From the NCBI GenBank assembly GCA_020744425.1, contig JAGMUV010000006.1, positions 2,604,001 to 2,668,000 on the forward strand: DNA of 64,000 nucleotides, in the 5' to 3' direction. The notes below the pieces were generated by a model. It was not told where the DNA came from and searched no databases. It saw only the letters and a list, made by a program, of their open reading frames with translations. The DNA is from Dactylonectria macrodidyma (lineage: Eukaryota; Ascomycota; Sordariomycetes; Hypocreales; Nectriaceae). Of the stretch, positions 33,731-46,200 are shown one piece after another. How positions within the stretch are numbered: position 1 is the first letter of the stretch; the number at the start of each line of letters is the position of its first letter. The position numbers and the translations under genes are program-made.

Positions 33731-36700
33731 TCAGTAACTTCCACCCGTGTCCCTCTCTCTGCTGTGTTTGCTTAGGAAATCTCGAAATGTCTCGCTGTAC
33801 ACATAAGCCACTGCCACTCCAACGAAGGGCAATGGCACGATGACTAAGTCAAGAAAGTTGAGTCCTTAATATCTTCGGATCTTGAGAGAAAACTTACAGA
33901 TGACGACGAAAGACCACGCCGGGGCCTCAAGAAAAGCGTGCACATCTAAGGCAAACAAGGAGGTGAGAAATGAGAGAGGTAACTAAGGGGCCTTCAGTAT
34001 AAAGTCTAGCCCCTAGCATCTTTCAACTGAGTGGAGAGACTTACGAAATAGACAGTGACAAGTGTAAACAGCATTATCGTTCTCCCCTGATCGGCGGTCT
34101 CGCCACCTTGCTTCACAGACTCTTTTGCTTGAAGATTCGCAATCTGACTCTCATGAATTGTGATTGTAGTATGCAGCTACAGAAGAAAATTTAGGAGCTG
34201 CTGAAGTTGATAACAGGGCAGAGTCGACTCACCGCGTCTTGAATTCGCCCGGCAGCCTTTTCCAGTTCTTGAATGTCATCTAAGACATACTTCGCAGTAG
34301 AATTCTCATCCAAATTGTCGCTGGTAGCATTGACCCCCTTGCCAGCCATACTGGACTGAACTTTCCGTTGAGAAGCCGCAATAGTTTTCAGAATGTTTAG
34401 CTCGTCACGAACATCTTTGATGTCAGATAGTAGCTGTGATGCATCTTTTGTCGCTTTTTGTAACTTCTCAATCATGAGTAGCTCTTCTCGGCTGGCTTCT
34501 GAGCCGTCTTGAGTCTGCAGCGATACGTCACCGCCACCACTCTTGTTCGTAGCTGGAGGTCTTGTCGCTCCCTTCAGCCCCTCTTGAGATCTCGCTTTGC
34601 GTGGCTTTGCCTCATTGGTTTTTATGCTCGCATCTTCCTTCACTGGTAGGTCATCTTGGTCGCAAGATACGCCGAATATCTTCGCCTCACGTCTTCCCTG
34701 AAGGACCGATTAGCAATGGTTCGTTTTAGTCACAAATGTTTCACAAACAATAATGTTAATTGAATCCGAGAAGATCTGGCGGATCGACCTCTCCACTTCT
34801 TTTCGGCCGTCTGCTTCTGACACCTGTGTTTTGTCGCCCCCGGGTTCTCCTTGGTTAGTCTCGGGCTTGGACCTGGGATTTGGAGGGGTTGTTTGGTTCG
34901 TTGTGGCCTTGTGGACTTGACTATCGAATTTGTGTTTTCTAGCGTAGCTGCCGATGCAGTACTCAACAATCACCTCGATCAAATCGGCGGGAGACGCTGG
35001 TCCACGCCAGTGGTTTCCGTCCTCGGTCCGGCGGTGAAGATGCTTGAGAATGTTCATGACGAATTTGCTTTTTATGTCACTGCATGCACAGGAGGAGGAA
35101 GTGATAAGCCACTCTAATTTCAATTGATCAGTGAGAAAGAAAGAAGAGTGATGGCCAAGCTCTCTGGGTAGGACTTACCGTCTCCAACCGTCCAGGCCCA
35201 TAACTGATTGACCCGAAGGAGGCGGCAGAATTCGGATTCTTTCGCATCTGGCTGTTGCAGAAATTTGGTGGCCACTTGGGTCTTATTGCGGGTGCATTGT
35301 TCTTTTCTGGACTCATCGTCCTCGCCGAAGTGGTAATAGTATTCGTCAAGCGTAGGAGACCCATGAATGACGGAGTCTTTGTAGGCTGTAAATAGTTCCT
35401 CACGTTGCTTGATCTCTTCCACGGCTTGCGGCTCCACTGGTTTACCTGGTTGTGTCGCTGTGCTTGCTGGTCCAAAATGGTAGTCTGAGAATGATAAAAA
35501 TGGCATCTTACATCCTTCGTTAGCCATTAAAGCTGAGAGAGAAAGGAAACAGTCATTACTAACATAGAGCGCGGAGCCACTGAAGCGGTCACGTTTACCC
35601 TCCTTGGTGCATCCTGAGGTTTCTTCTCTTGGTTTGCAATCTTCGCCATCGTCTTTCTTGGTCTTTGGGATCTCATCTTCTAATATTTAGAGGTCAAATT
35701 GCGTGACTTTTAAAGATCCCGGGGCTTTCAATCACTTACTTGTTTCTTTGACTGGATCTTGGCTTGGTGTACCTTCAGGTGATCGTTTCCCATATCGGGG
35801 TCGCATGAAGCGTGAGGCAGATGTCCTGTCTGGTATTTCAACCCAGCTGGCGCGAAAGAAAGACTCTAAATCATGGAATTCGTCCTCCGGACAATTTTCT
35901 TGTTTCAGTATTCTCTTCATGATGTCCTGTCCGAGATCGTAAGTCAGTGTATAATCTTCTCTACTCAATCCAAAGGTAATGAGCAGTAGTAACTTAAGCC
36001 AAGCGTTCTTACTTTCATCCAAACAATCTATTCTTAGTCAGCTTAAAGAAACAAGGGCCGAATGTGCAATAATAGACTTGCGTTTGTCGAAGGGAGATGA
36101 ATCCAGGTGAATTCTTTCCCTGGGTCGGCGGCGCCTTGACTGGTAGACTCCTTTGCATCATTCAATTGCGATCGGAGCTTTTCGAATCTTTTGATGGTCT
36201 CCCCGACAGTGTCCAGGCGGACGTTCCCATACACAACGTCCTGGACCGTCCGAAACTTGGTATATTTGCTGAGCTCGTTCTCGCCTTGGCGTATTTGGAC
36301 GACAGCTGCGTAAAACTTTTCCAGGCTTCTTTCCATGAGCGGCGTAGGCTTTGATGGTTCGCGGCTTTCCTTAGGCTTTTGGGTCGTTTCGACGAAGAAA
36401 AAGTCAAGAATATCCTCCATGTCCTGCAAGACCTGCATCCTTTCGCTCTCGTTCTTGCCTCCGCTTGGTGCCACTTGATCCTCCTTTTTCTTCTTCGTCC
36501 CACCACCCAGATGTGTGGCGCGGCTCGATTTCTGTCCTTTACTTTTGTCATCGTCTTTCAGTTTGTTGATGATCTTTCTCCCACGTTCTTTGACATCATC
36601 AAAATTGCAATGATCACATTCCGGTTCGTTTGGGTGAACTGCTGAAACGTAATTCAAGAGGACTTCAGGTAATTGATTGTAAATTGCCAATTCGCCTAAG

Positions 36701-37938
36701 CCCCATTCAGAGATTTGGAGAGAATTTTCCTCGTCTTCAGATGCAGACATTTTTGACAGCAACGTTTCGGCGAAACTGTGTCGTTCCGTCTTTTCCGCGA
36801 GCCAGCATAGGATGCCGTTTTTGTCGTTTTTGTTCTTCAGACGATCAACCATTGCCTGCAAGAAGGGACTCATACCATCCACTAAATCATCCGCACCAAA
36901 AGCAACATCAAATGCTGTGTTGCCTTTCTTGTCTCGCAAGAGGAGAGTTTTCTCAGCCACGGAATAGAGTATCCTCACCGCAGCATTCTTGATTGCAGCG
37001 GGCAGATCATGACTGTCTGCCACAGAGCGCATGATGTGGTGCAGCGCCGTCTTTCCCTCGTCATCGGGAATATCGACACTAGAATCCAGTTTGGTAAATT
37101 TGCGGGAAGACCCAGGACTTTCGGGAGAGATGTCAAATAGTTCCATGAGGGCTTCTTCCTGGCCATTGGGTATCTCGACTTTCTTTCCCTCCAGTTCCAT
37201 GTGCTTGATAAGCTTACTCAAGATATCAGGGTTGGGGTTTCTGGTTGCCGTAATCAAAGCCGTCCAACCGTCTGAATCTTGAATGTCGAGCTTCGCTCCA
37301 TTTTCCAGAAGGATATCCATGACTTGCTCACTGGCGTGGTGCACGGCTAGAGCGAGAGGAGTCCGCCCCGCTATCGTCTCCTTTTCGTTGATATGTTTGT
37401 GGTTCTGTCCACCAAGAAGAAGCCGCGCTGTCTCTGCTTGGAATCCCCATACGCTTGCCCAGTGGATGGGATACCACCCGTCGTTGTCGGGTTGCGGGGT
37501 GTAATCTTTCTCTTCCAAGAAAAGCTTGACTAACCCGTCGTTTCCGCTCATGCAGGCCAGTTGAAGAGGCTGCGCCCCTTCATCATCCACGACGTTGATT
37601 TCGGCACCAGCTCTGAGGAGCTGTTCTGCCATTTTTAGAAAACCCCTCTCAGCTGCGGCATGAAGGGGGGTTTTTCCTGAAAATGCCGAACATGGAGTGT
37701 TGAGCAGGTGCTTCCATTTATTCAGCTCTGTGTGGAACTCTTCCGAGTCGGCATCGTCGTTTTCGCTTTCCAGAATCAGGTTGAGCAAGTCCTCGGCATT
37801 GCCTTCGTCACTTTGCCCGCGCTTGGACTGCTCTTCCTGGATCTCGTTGTTCTTTGGTGCGATCGGTTCATCGTCATCATCAGGGGGCTGGCTTTGCAAA
37901 TGATCGCCCTTATCGCCTGTGGGCTTGTCTTGACTCAT
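33731..37938 (-). CDS. Ankyrin repeat protein with CorA-like transmembrane tail
   Basis: Nine exons on the minus strand (37938-36082, 36027-36013, 35926-35740, 35679-35179, 35113-34734, 34697-34233, 34176-34045, 33982-33898, 33843-33731) encode 1244 aa in one unbroken frame. Residues 1-75 are acidic and disordered. About eight ankyrin repeats follow (for example KTPLHAAAERGFLKMAEQLL and GRTPLALAVHHASEQVMDIL). Family blocks then appear in order: WIHLPSTNIVWMKDIMKRIL, FFRASWVEIPDRTSASRFMR, NQLWAWTVGDEWLITSSS, a coiled coil, and a final two-helix membrane segment (LPLSFLTSLFALDVHAFL and VVIFIVPLPFVGVAVAYVYS). The fold resembles CorA/Mrs2 magnesium channels, but the GMN signature loop is not present, so ion transport is unproven. 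Intron 1 is GC-AG and exon 2 is 15 nt. Confidence 0.88.
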
Positions 37939-39852
37939 GTCTGGGTTTGAAGATTGAGAGGTATAACAAAACAATGTTGGCAGTGACTCGTGCTTAGTAT
38001 TGCCTCAGGGATTTCCCCATCGTATAAATAAGAGATAAAAGTGAGGCGCCCCAGCAAAAGAGGGGTAGAATGCAATGGGCGATTTGGGACGAAGCTAATA
38101 GAACCTGCTGCATAGGAGACATCCAGCTTCTCGTATTGCAAAGTGCAGACCTACTTGGATAAGGCCCGCTGATCTGCCAGCAGTATAGCTCTCAATTGGT
38201 GGCCTTAGTTTGGTTACCATTCCCCTCTGGCTACCTGGCACGTCTTGTAGCAGTGGCTGAAATATTGCAGAAGCTGAACGGCAGAGTCTGGTCTTTGCTT
38301 CCCGTTTTGATAGAATATTGGGTTTGTGGTCAGCTCAAACTGACAGGTCGCGTATGCGGCTCCACAGGCGGCAACACCGGCGCTATATAACTGGTTGTGT
38401 GTTATGCAAGGAAATGTCGGCAAGTCTTCAGCCGCTCTGGGCCAAGACATGGCTCACCAGTTGAACCTGAATTCTGGCCAATGAGTCCGTGGCATCACGT
38501 AGCCTGATTGGTGATTGCGGATTCGATGCACTTTCTAACACCACAAAAACAAAAACAGCCTCTGGTTCGAGCGGTCATTACTGCCTAACGCCACACCGGC
38601 TGCACGCTGATTGCGTAATGGAAGATCATAATAATGGATAAGCCTTGATTGGTTACTTGAAGTTGACCTGTCTCTTCTACTCCCCACCCTTATGCTACTG
38701 TTATCTCTTCTCTCTTTGGAACCTTATCTTTGTGCAGCTGAAGGCCAGCTGTCTCACTTGCTTATGCCTGAAGCCTGAAGCCTGAAGCCTGAAGCCTGAG
38801 GCCGGAAGGCGCGGATATTCCAATTGCACTGCCTCGGCACCTGCTTAGCTATTTGCTTAGTATTAACCTCTGAGTTTTTCCTAGCCACTAGATAATATCT
38901 TAGTAAATCAAATTAACACTACTAAATATTTGATTGTCTCAGGGTCAAGACATAAGAGCAAGTATTCAGGTTAAAATGCCATATATGTAGCTAAGCTTCG
39001 AGTGCGTAGAATAGGCCGAGTGCACAGGACTAATATAGCAATGATACCCAACCATACCCTCTTGGGATCCATGATGCCTACTAAACCGCCAGCTCCCCCC
39101 CCCTGTTTGTGACATTTCCAGAGACCAACACCAGGGAGAATATAAAAGCGAAGTGCAGGCAGCGGCTAACTTGATGACGTTGAAGCCCGATATCTAGAGA
39201 AGCAACGGGCGTCCCTAAGCGGTTGGGCTGAGCCTTGAACCCCGGAGATCAGTTGGTAATGGATGCCCCTTGATGCGCCGCGGCTGAAGGGCTCAAAGTC
39301 TCCCCATAAGCGAAACTCTTGGCAATTCAATCAAGCAGCGCTATTCTCGGGCGAATGTGCGAATTAGGGAACTCCTGATCCGTATCTCGGCCCCCAATGT
39401 ACACATCCTTGTCCAGATATCCGACTTGCCACCCAAAATAGCCGCGCAGGTAACGGAAACCGTACTTCTACCAGTAAAAATGCATTCCTTCAAGATACCC
39501 TCTAATAAAAACCTGCATATTGCCAGAAAGGGTCTGCAGCCTAACAACTAGGTGAAATCTGAAACGTTAGTATTGCACTGCCCAGTTTGACAGCCGGAGG
39601 CTGGTTCCAAAATATATTCACAGACTTTTTTTCTCGACCCAAGAACGTATTGCCTGGCTCCTCTTCTGAAAACCACAATGCCCCGATGGAGGACTCGTCA
39701 TGACTCGTGACAGACGTGCGACCGAGTTGAGGGGGCAGGGACCGTCCCCGTACTCACCTGTACCTGAGGTAATTTGAACCACGTCCATTTTCTAGTCCTG
39801 CAAGTGCAAAGCATAACATGGCTATTCGCAGGAGTTTTCGCATGATTCCGAC
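37939..39852. other. Intergenic with heptamer repeat
   Basis: A 1.9-kb divergent promoter region between the ankyrin-CorA gene and the polytopic membrane protein. It contains a short heptamer array at 38766-38807. No other gene supported. Confidence 0.55.
38766..38807. repeat. Heptamer tandem repeat (GCCTGAA)6
   Basis: Four perfect GCCTGAA units followed by GCCTGAG and GCCGGAA. A short minisatellite in non-coding DNA. Confidence 0.9.
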
Positions 39853-42162
39853 ATGATCACGTTGATGTCCTATGATTCTCAAGGCTACGGAAACCAGGAC
39901 TCGAGGCGCTCACCTCCAACTACAAAGCCCCTATCCCGATCCAACACGCCATTCTACTCCAAAGGAGGAACATCCTCCAGGACGAATTCAGAATACAACC
40001 GAGTTCCGGATAATCCAAAGCATCGGTTCTCTCATTTGCCTTCTACGGAGCAAATACGTCCAGAGTCTGACCACTCTCAAGAGGAAGCCGGCCCACATGA
40101 GGTGTCAAGTTCTTCCACCACCTTTTTCCAAAGCTTCACGACCGAGCCAAAGAAGGAAGTATGCAGTCAGAGCAGATTCTCGGCTCTGTGGAACTTTGTC
40201 ACCCTCCATCTACCTCCCATTTTAATTACCATGGTGCTTTTTGGGCTGTACCTGAGAAAGCTGAAATGGCAACCCACTCATCCGCAGCTCAGCGCCTTTC
40301 AGTTCGCCGCCAAGGCCCACGAGTCTCTCATCATCGTCTCTCTGACGGATATCCTCTTGCATAGAATTCGCTATGGCCTTTTGCGCGAGAAAGACGGCGG
40401 TATTGCGCTCGGATTCCTCTCATCGGCGTTTCACCTATCATCTCCGATCCAGTACATGATAAGCTGGGAATTTTGGGGTACCCTTTTCAACCCCGTCAAA
40501 AATCGATTATTTCATGCAGTTACGGCTGGGTTGATTGTGCTACTCATCTCAATCAGCATCGGCGCCAGTCCATTCTCTGCAATTTTGATGATTCCTCGCC
40601 TCGGCTGGTGGGAATTTAGCAAAGCAGAAATGCACGTTATCGAGCCCAAATTATTCACGACGTATATTCGAAACGGTTTGAACGAAACGCCTTATGTAAT
40701 GGACCTTCGCTCTTGGAAGGCACCCTTCTTTGTGGACTGCATGGGCGTCAACGGGGGCCGCTTGTGCGACACGCAAGATATCGATCAACTCTTGCAACAG
40801 CTATGGCCTGCTATGACTCAGATAGCAATGGCGCCAATTTTGCACAACATATCGGTGTCCAGCTATGGCACCATGACATACCGTCGACCTCTCACATTGT
40901 CCGTTACTGAATACAAGAGAGGCGCTTGTACAGCTGTTGCAACAGGACCAATGAACCTTGCAACAAATCAACTGGGCTGGGCTTCAGGACCTGTCAACGG
41001 CACCAACTTCCTGATCAGATCTCAACCTAGTAGCGAGTCGAACATGTCGAAATGGAAGCAGCCGCTGGTGGCCGTCAGCTGCAACACAACAGACAAGTTC
41101 CCTTCGTTGGAAGACGACACCATGACGTTCAAGTTCTTCAACTCGTTCCACGGGAACTTTAGTGTGGACGTGGATCTCGCAACGGAGCTGCAGTTTCTCA
41201 GGGACATATCTCAGTCTGACAACGCCGCATCTTACCAGCCTGACCCGATTCTGCTGGATATTCAGCGTCAGGTTCCAGTCCCAATCAGCTCAGCCATCTT
41301 GTTCATGAGCAACGTCACCTTGTCACCACAGAAACCGTTGATTGGGGTGGGTGTGAACACACAATTATGTATTACGCAAGCTCGCTGGGTTGACGCCGAC
41401 GTTTGGATGAGCGCAGAAACCCAGCCAGCTACTACCACTAACTTGGGGATGCGAATTGAAGACCTCCCGTCGTACCTGAATCGGACTTCGACGACAGAAA
41501 ATGTCATTAGAATGCACAAGAGTTGGTTGAATGAGCTGGGAGCACCATATGCTGGTGCGAATTCCTCGTGGTTAAACCCAGCATACCGTCAAGCATTCGA
41601 CAGTTGCGTCTATTACTCCCCTTCATACCCGATTGCCTGCATCCCCTTGTTTCTCGGGGCTTACTTCACCGACGCGTTAACATACTCCATCCCTTTCGTT
41701 CAATTTTTTGACTCGGATCCGCCAATGAATGAGCCACCCGGCACCGAAGATTTAGTCATTGATCACAAGTTTCATCAATATCTGTACATCTATGACATCC
41801 ATAACAGCTCTAGTATCCCAGTGGCGCTGGTAGTCCTTTTACTTCACGCGCTGATTGCGATTCTACACACCGCCCTTATTCTTCTCTCGCCGGAACCTTG
41901 GCACAGTTCAGGGTGGGGAAGTTTTGGGCAGCTCATCGCTCTTGCACTGCGGTCGAGTGCACCAGAAGAATTCAACAATGTCGGTGGAGGAGTTCAAAGC
42001 TCGGAGACCTGGAGTAGGGTCATACGAGTGAAGGAGGTTGTCGATGGGAAACGATTGGAGATGGTCGTGGATCCGCGCTGTGATAGAGGCTCGGACGATC
42101 TTGATGAGCATTGGAAAGATCGCGTGATAGACCAGGTTAGGCCTAAAGTCAAGTATAGCTAG
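39853..42162 (+). CDS. Fungal polytopic membrane protein with large glycosylated ectodomain
   Basis: A single exon encodes 769 aa from ATG at 39853. The N-terminal ~100 residues are polar and Ser/Pro-rich (cytoplasmic). Membrane segments follow (LPPILITMVLFGLYL, LIIVSLTDILLHRI, LFHAVTAGLIVLLISISIGA), then a long region of about 430 residues with many N-x-S/T sites (HNISVSS, VNGTNF, NVTLS, NRTST, ANSSW) and paired Cys, so probably extracellular. A last helix (IPVALVVLLLHALIAILHTA) precedes an intracellular C-terminus. This architecture is common in Pezizomycotina as an uncharacterised family. I do not know its function. A broken gene with a related-looking C-terminal half lies just downstream on the other strand. 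Confidence 0.8.
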   Translation: MITLMSYDSQGYGNQDSRRSPPTTKPLSRSNTPFYSKGGTSSRTNSEYNRVPDNPKHRFSHLPSTEQIRPESDHSQEEAGPHEVSSSSTTFFQSFTTEPKKEVCSQSRFSALWNFVTLHLPPILITMVLFGLYLRKLKWQPTHPQLSAFQFAAKAHESLIIVSLTDILLHRIRYGLLREKDGGIALGFLSSAFHLSSPIQYMISWEFWGTLFNPVKNRLFHAVTAGLIVLLISISIGASPFSAILMIPRLGWWEFSKAEMHVIEPKLFTTYIRNGLNETPYVMDLRSWKAPFFVDCMGVNGGRLCDTQDIDQLLQQLWPAMTQIAMAPILHNISVSSYGTMTYRRPLTLSVTEYKRGACTAVATGPMNLATNQLGWASGPVNGTNFLIRSQPSSESNMSKWKQPLVAVSCNTTDKFPSLEDDTMTFKFFNSFHGNFSVDVDLATELQFLRDISQSDNAASYQPDPILLDIQRQVPVPISSAILFMSNVTLSPQKPLIGVGVNTQLCITQARWVDADVWMSAETQPATTTNLGMRIEDLPSYLNRTSTTENVIRMHKSWLNELGAPYAGANSSWLNPAYRQAFDSCVYYSPSYPIACIPLFLGAYFTDALTYSIPFVQFFDSDPPMNEPPGTEDLVIDHKFHQYLYIYDIHNSSSIPVALVVLLLHALIAILHTALILLSPEPWHSSGWGSFGQLIALALRSSAPEEFNNVGGGVQSSETWSRVIRVKEVVDGKRLEMVVDPRCDRGSDDLDEHWKDRVIDQVRPKVKYS

Positions 42163-42405
42163 AATGAGTGAGATATAGATGTAAGCTTTCAAGAAGAAGG
42201 CGAGACTGGTAGCTGCCGAATATTACTCCATCTTACCAACCTAAAACTAGAAATGATCATATTATAACATTTGATCAACAAAATAGACCCCCAAGTTCTC
42301 TTGATATCGAAGCCTCGTAACTCAAAATTAGGTCGTATTAGGTTCCAATCTCGTATTGGTAAGTGACTGTGCCTTGGTGGGTGTGCCAGCGGTTGTAACC
42401 CGAAA

Positions 42406-43062
42406 TCACAAGCGCTTTCTGTGACGGCCATAATCGTCCTGCTCGACACTTAGCCCTACTCGCTGCTTTGCTTCCCCGGACAGGCCCGCTCCAACCAGTA
42501 TGTCTTCGTGGGTAGTTTTGTGACCAGCGAGAAGACTAATCAGACCAAAGCTTCCAGAGACAGGCGCAGTACTCCAGATTGTACGAAGGAGAAGAAGGGT
42601 AAGTCCAACAATGGGCTGAGCAACGAGCACAACAACAAGAAGCTGGGAGCGTCGGAGCACCCTGGCTGTTGTCCAAGACAAGTCTCCCTACGTGTACTTA
42701 ACGTGTGTTAGCTCTTGCGATGTCACGTTTCTGAGTGGAGAGTCAACGCTGCAATATGCGACAAGTCGGGACCAAAGGAGTGCGGGGACCACAGCCGTGA
42801 ATCGTATTTGTGTCTCTTCAGTAAGATCAATGGTGTTATGTCCGCCTGTGAAGTCGCTTATGATGAATTTGGCATCGTTGAGGTGGAGCGTCTTGCAATG
42901 TTCGGGATATTTTTTGGTAATCTCCGCTCTGCACTCGCCTTCGATGAGATCCACAGCGCCTTGTGTGATGCGCCATGTGCCCCTACATCTGCGGCGACGA
43001 CTGACGAAACCAAGTGCTGACTCTTGAAAGTCTGTGTTTGAAACTTCCCTCTGTACTTGCAA
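42406..43062 (-). pseudogene. 5'-truncated membrane protein gene with in-frame stop
   Basis: One minus-strand frame runs from about 43062 to 42406, interrupted only by TAG at about 42697-42695. Before the stop it encodes a soluble region (for example ITKKYPEHCKTLHLNDAKFI). After the stop it encodes the membrane segment LLVVVLVAQPIVGLTLLLLR and the tail FGLISLLAGHKTTHEDILVG, then GAGLSGE. That tail is typical of the C-terminus of a family of fungal polytopic membrane proteins (xxGLISLLAG-x-LxGAxLSG). No N-terminal part is present before the neighbouring TPR-CHAT gene. The gene is therefore both truncated and nonsense-mutated; TAG could derive from CAG by a C-to-T change. An undetected intron around the stop is less likely because the frame is the same on both sides. 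Confidence 0.55.
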
Positions 43063-43226
43063 CTATAATGTGGTATCCTAAGACGAAACTCAAGTGAGAT
43101 CTTAGTGTGTGTGCATGGCCTCACCCTCTGTCACCCTTCCATCAGGTAATCTAACGTAGTCCGTGGTACACTTTGTCAGTTTCAGTTTCTAGATGTTTGC
43201 GCGCCAGCATCTGAATAAGATGCAAA

Positions 43227-46200
43227 TCACACGCCAAAATGAACATAAGGGGCCCAATGCAATGGCCTGGTCTCGTCGTCATCACACGCAACAACATCTC
43301 TCGGCAATCTGTCGTGCCTTCGATCTCTGTCACTTGCACTCCTGCCACCTGTCTCTTCTTCTGCCAAAGAAAGGTCGACCTGTTTGGCCGAGCTGTTTCC
43401 ACGCCCTGCGTTTATCGGCATGTTGAGCCAACGATCTCGGAGTTGTCGAGTAGCGTTATGCAGCCCCCGACAAACCGATTCATCTGTCATAGACCCGTCC
43501 CTCATACCTTCATACGTAATCCTCGCCATATCTACACACAGTTCGTCATTAACCTCCCATAAAGTACCAATGACGTGACGAAAGCCCGCCAACTGGCAGG
43601 CACTGATCAGATGGATGCCCTCATCGACGAATCTCTTGTCCTGAATCCGGCCTGTCCCACAAGCAGAGAGGTAGGCAAGAAAAGGCGAGTGTTCACGGAG
43701 GTTCATCTCAAGAAGATTAACTACTGTGAGTGGGTTTTCCTTTCCGTCCTTCAGGACCAGAAGGCTTCTTAATGGGTCGTCGCCATCCGTATGGCCATGG
43801 CCAGCAAAATGAAATACCTTACATTGCGGCAAGTGTGCTATGATGTCCTGTTTGTGTTGCCCTGGCTCAATAGGCTCTAGATGCATCGTTTTAACCAAGC
43901 CGCGGATTATCTCTATCTCCCTGACTGCGAAAGGAAGTCTGCTCTGTTTTGGCGTATGCTCCATGGCGAGGAGGAGGGCCCGAGCCGGGGCTGGCGGTGC
44001 AGCTTTTCGATCACAACGCCGTCGGCTCTGGATGATTGCCTTGATAGATGAGTTGTACGACGACATGACCCTATCCAGCACGCTGTTAGATTCGACGGAA
44101 CTATCGCCGTGGCGCCCAGCGGCGTGAAGTGGTAGCCTAGTCATGGTGCCCGTAGCAACCCACCATACGCGCGGCCAGTTCTCGAGCGACGGGCGATGAG
44201 TGAATCCCAAGGCATCCAGGATCGGATGGGCAACTGCGTCCCAAAGCCATTCCAGGATTTCAGTCTTTTCAAGGTCGAAATCCCGCGCTCTCTTCTCAAT
44301 ATCCCTGGGCAACGCCACGGACCGTATTTGGTGCTGCTCTACGAGTATAGCATCGCAGCGGTACTCGCTGGTATTCACGACAACAATGGGACCGCGCCTC
44401 GCAGCAGCCTGCATTTCCGCTTCGCTCGGGGCAGCCAAGAAGTCCTCAAACCCGGGCTGTCTTTGAATCTCCGCAATCAGCTCGTCGAGCTTGTTTCCCG
44501 CGTTGTGGCGCCGATTCGCTCGAGCCTGCTGATTGGAATCGCCGTGTTCGTCCGAGCGAAAGGTGCTTCGCTGGACTGGGGGGTCCAGCTCGTCCCGAAG
44601 GCCGACAAATCGCTTCGCGAGTTCGGGGCACCTGGCTTGTAGCTCTATAATATCCGTCCGCATCTCCTCGAGCGCCGTTGCGAGCACGCCGCGACCTTGC
44701 TCGAGGATTTTCAGCGCAACAGTCGGACCTCTTCCAGCATGCAAAGCCGCTGCTGCGGCATTGGAAGCTAGGCCGACGACCTGGCCGAGAAGATGCTGCC
44801 TATCGGGGTTTTCGAGAGATCGCGCTGTTAATTTAGGCAAGAGACGGACGGCAATTTCTAAAGCGTCGTATACTTGTTGCCAATCCGCAGTGGCGGCACA
44901 GATCTGAAGAACTGCTATACCACCTGCGATGCGATCGATGGTAGGCGAGTTCGGCTCGTGGAGGGCTGATTGGAATTGCGAGAGGGCTGATTGGAATTGC
45001 GAGAGGGCTGCTTCGTAGTCCGCGGATGTGCCCGTTAATGAATACCTGTGGTTGAGGCCGGTTCCAAGATTGATGAGAAATCTAGCCCTCTCGGGGTGGC
45101 TCTTTGGCGTCGTGTCAACCGCTTCCTGCAAAACTCGGATAGCCTGGTCAAGGTCGGTCGTCGCCTTTACTTTTACGTATCTTTCCAAGAGCCAAATTCC
45201 GAGGTTATTCAGATATGCACGTCGTTTTGTGTGGATGCCTGGTGTTGTATTGACAGCTTCACTCGCTGCTTGGATAATTTCGCTGAGATCTGGCATCGTG
45301 CCCCCCCTATAGTACCTGTCTCCTAGTCGAATCCCAAGGCCGTTCAGATACATTGCTGTGTTGGGGTGACCCCTTGGCGTCATGTCGATAGCTTCCCGTG
45401 TTACTTGGATAGCCTCCTCGAGGTCGGTCGATATGTTCATCCGGGTGTACTTATCGCCAAGGGCGGCTCCAAGATTATGCAAAAACAGCGCCCTCTTTGG
45501 GCTACTCTGCGGCGTCATCTTAACCGCTCGTCTTGTCACCTGGATGGTGCTTTCAAGGTCGATTATCGCGTTGATCGAGGTATATCTAGCTGCCAGCCGG
45601 ACCCCGAGGCTATTCAAAACGGTGGCCTTGTCCGGGTGTTTCTCTGGCATCATGTCAACCGCTTGTTGTAGAATGCTGATAGATTCTTCCAGATAAGCCG
45701 TCGCTCCTTCCACGTCATACCTATCCCCAAGTCGGTTTCCAAGGCTGGTCAAGCACATGGCTTGCGTGATGGGATTGGCCGGTGCTATGCTGATCGCTTG
45801 CTGTATGGTTTCAATGGCGCTGTTAATGTCCGCGGTGGCTCCTGTCCTCGAATATCTTTCCCCGAGTCGATTACCCAAGTTACATAGATATGTCGCCCTT
45901 TCTGTTGTTTGCTGCGTTGCGCTGACTGCTTCCTGGGTGACTCGAATGGCTTCTTTAAGGTCCTCTACGGTGTTTGTTCTCAAGTAAGCCTCACCAAGAC
46001 GAAGGCCAAGGTTGTTTAGACACCTAGCTCGGTCCGGGTGGTCCCTTGTTATCGATCGAACCGCCTCTCGTATAAGCCGGAGAGATTCCTCGAGATCAGC
46101 TATTGCTCCTGTTTTCCGGTACCTGTGTCCAAACTGGCTGCCAAGGCTGTTCAGGTAAGTCGCCCGGCTTGTTGAGTCTTCCGAGGTGAGATCAAGAGCT

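Noticed and set aside
35533..35563. A GTTAGT...CAG intron in the ankyrin-CorA gene
   Set aside because: Removing it breaks the frame, whereas reading through keeps the frame open and family sequence continuous.
33731..37938. Functional CorA magnesium channel
   Set aside because: The two-helix tail is similar, but the GMN signature between the helices is missing, so only CorA-like topology is claimed.
42508..43020. Plus-strand frames opposite the broken membrane-protein gene
   Set aside because: They are shadows of the minus-strand coding sequence and show no protein family.
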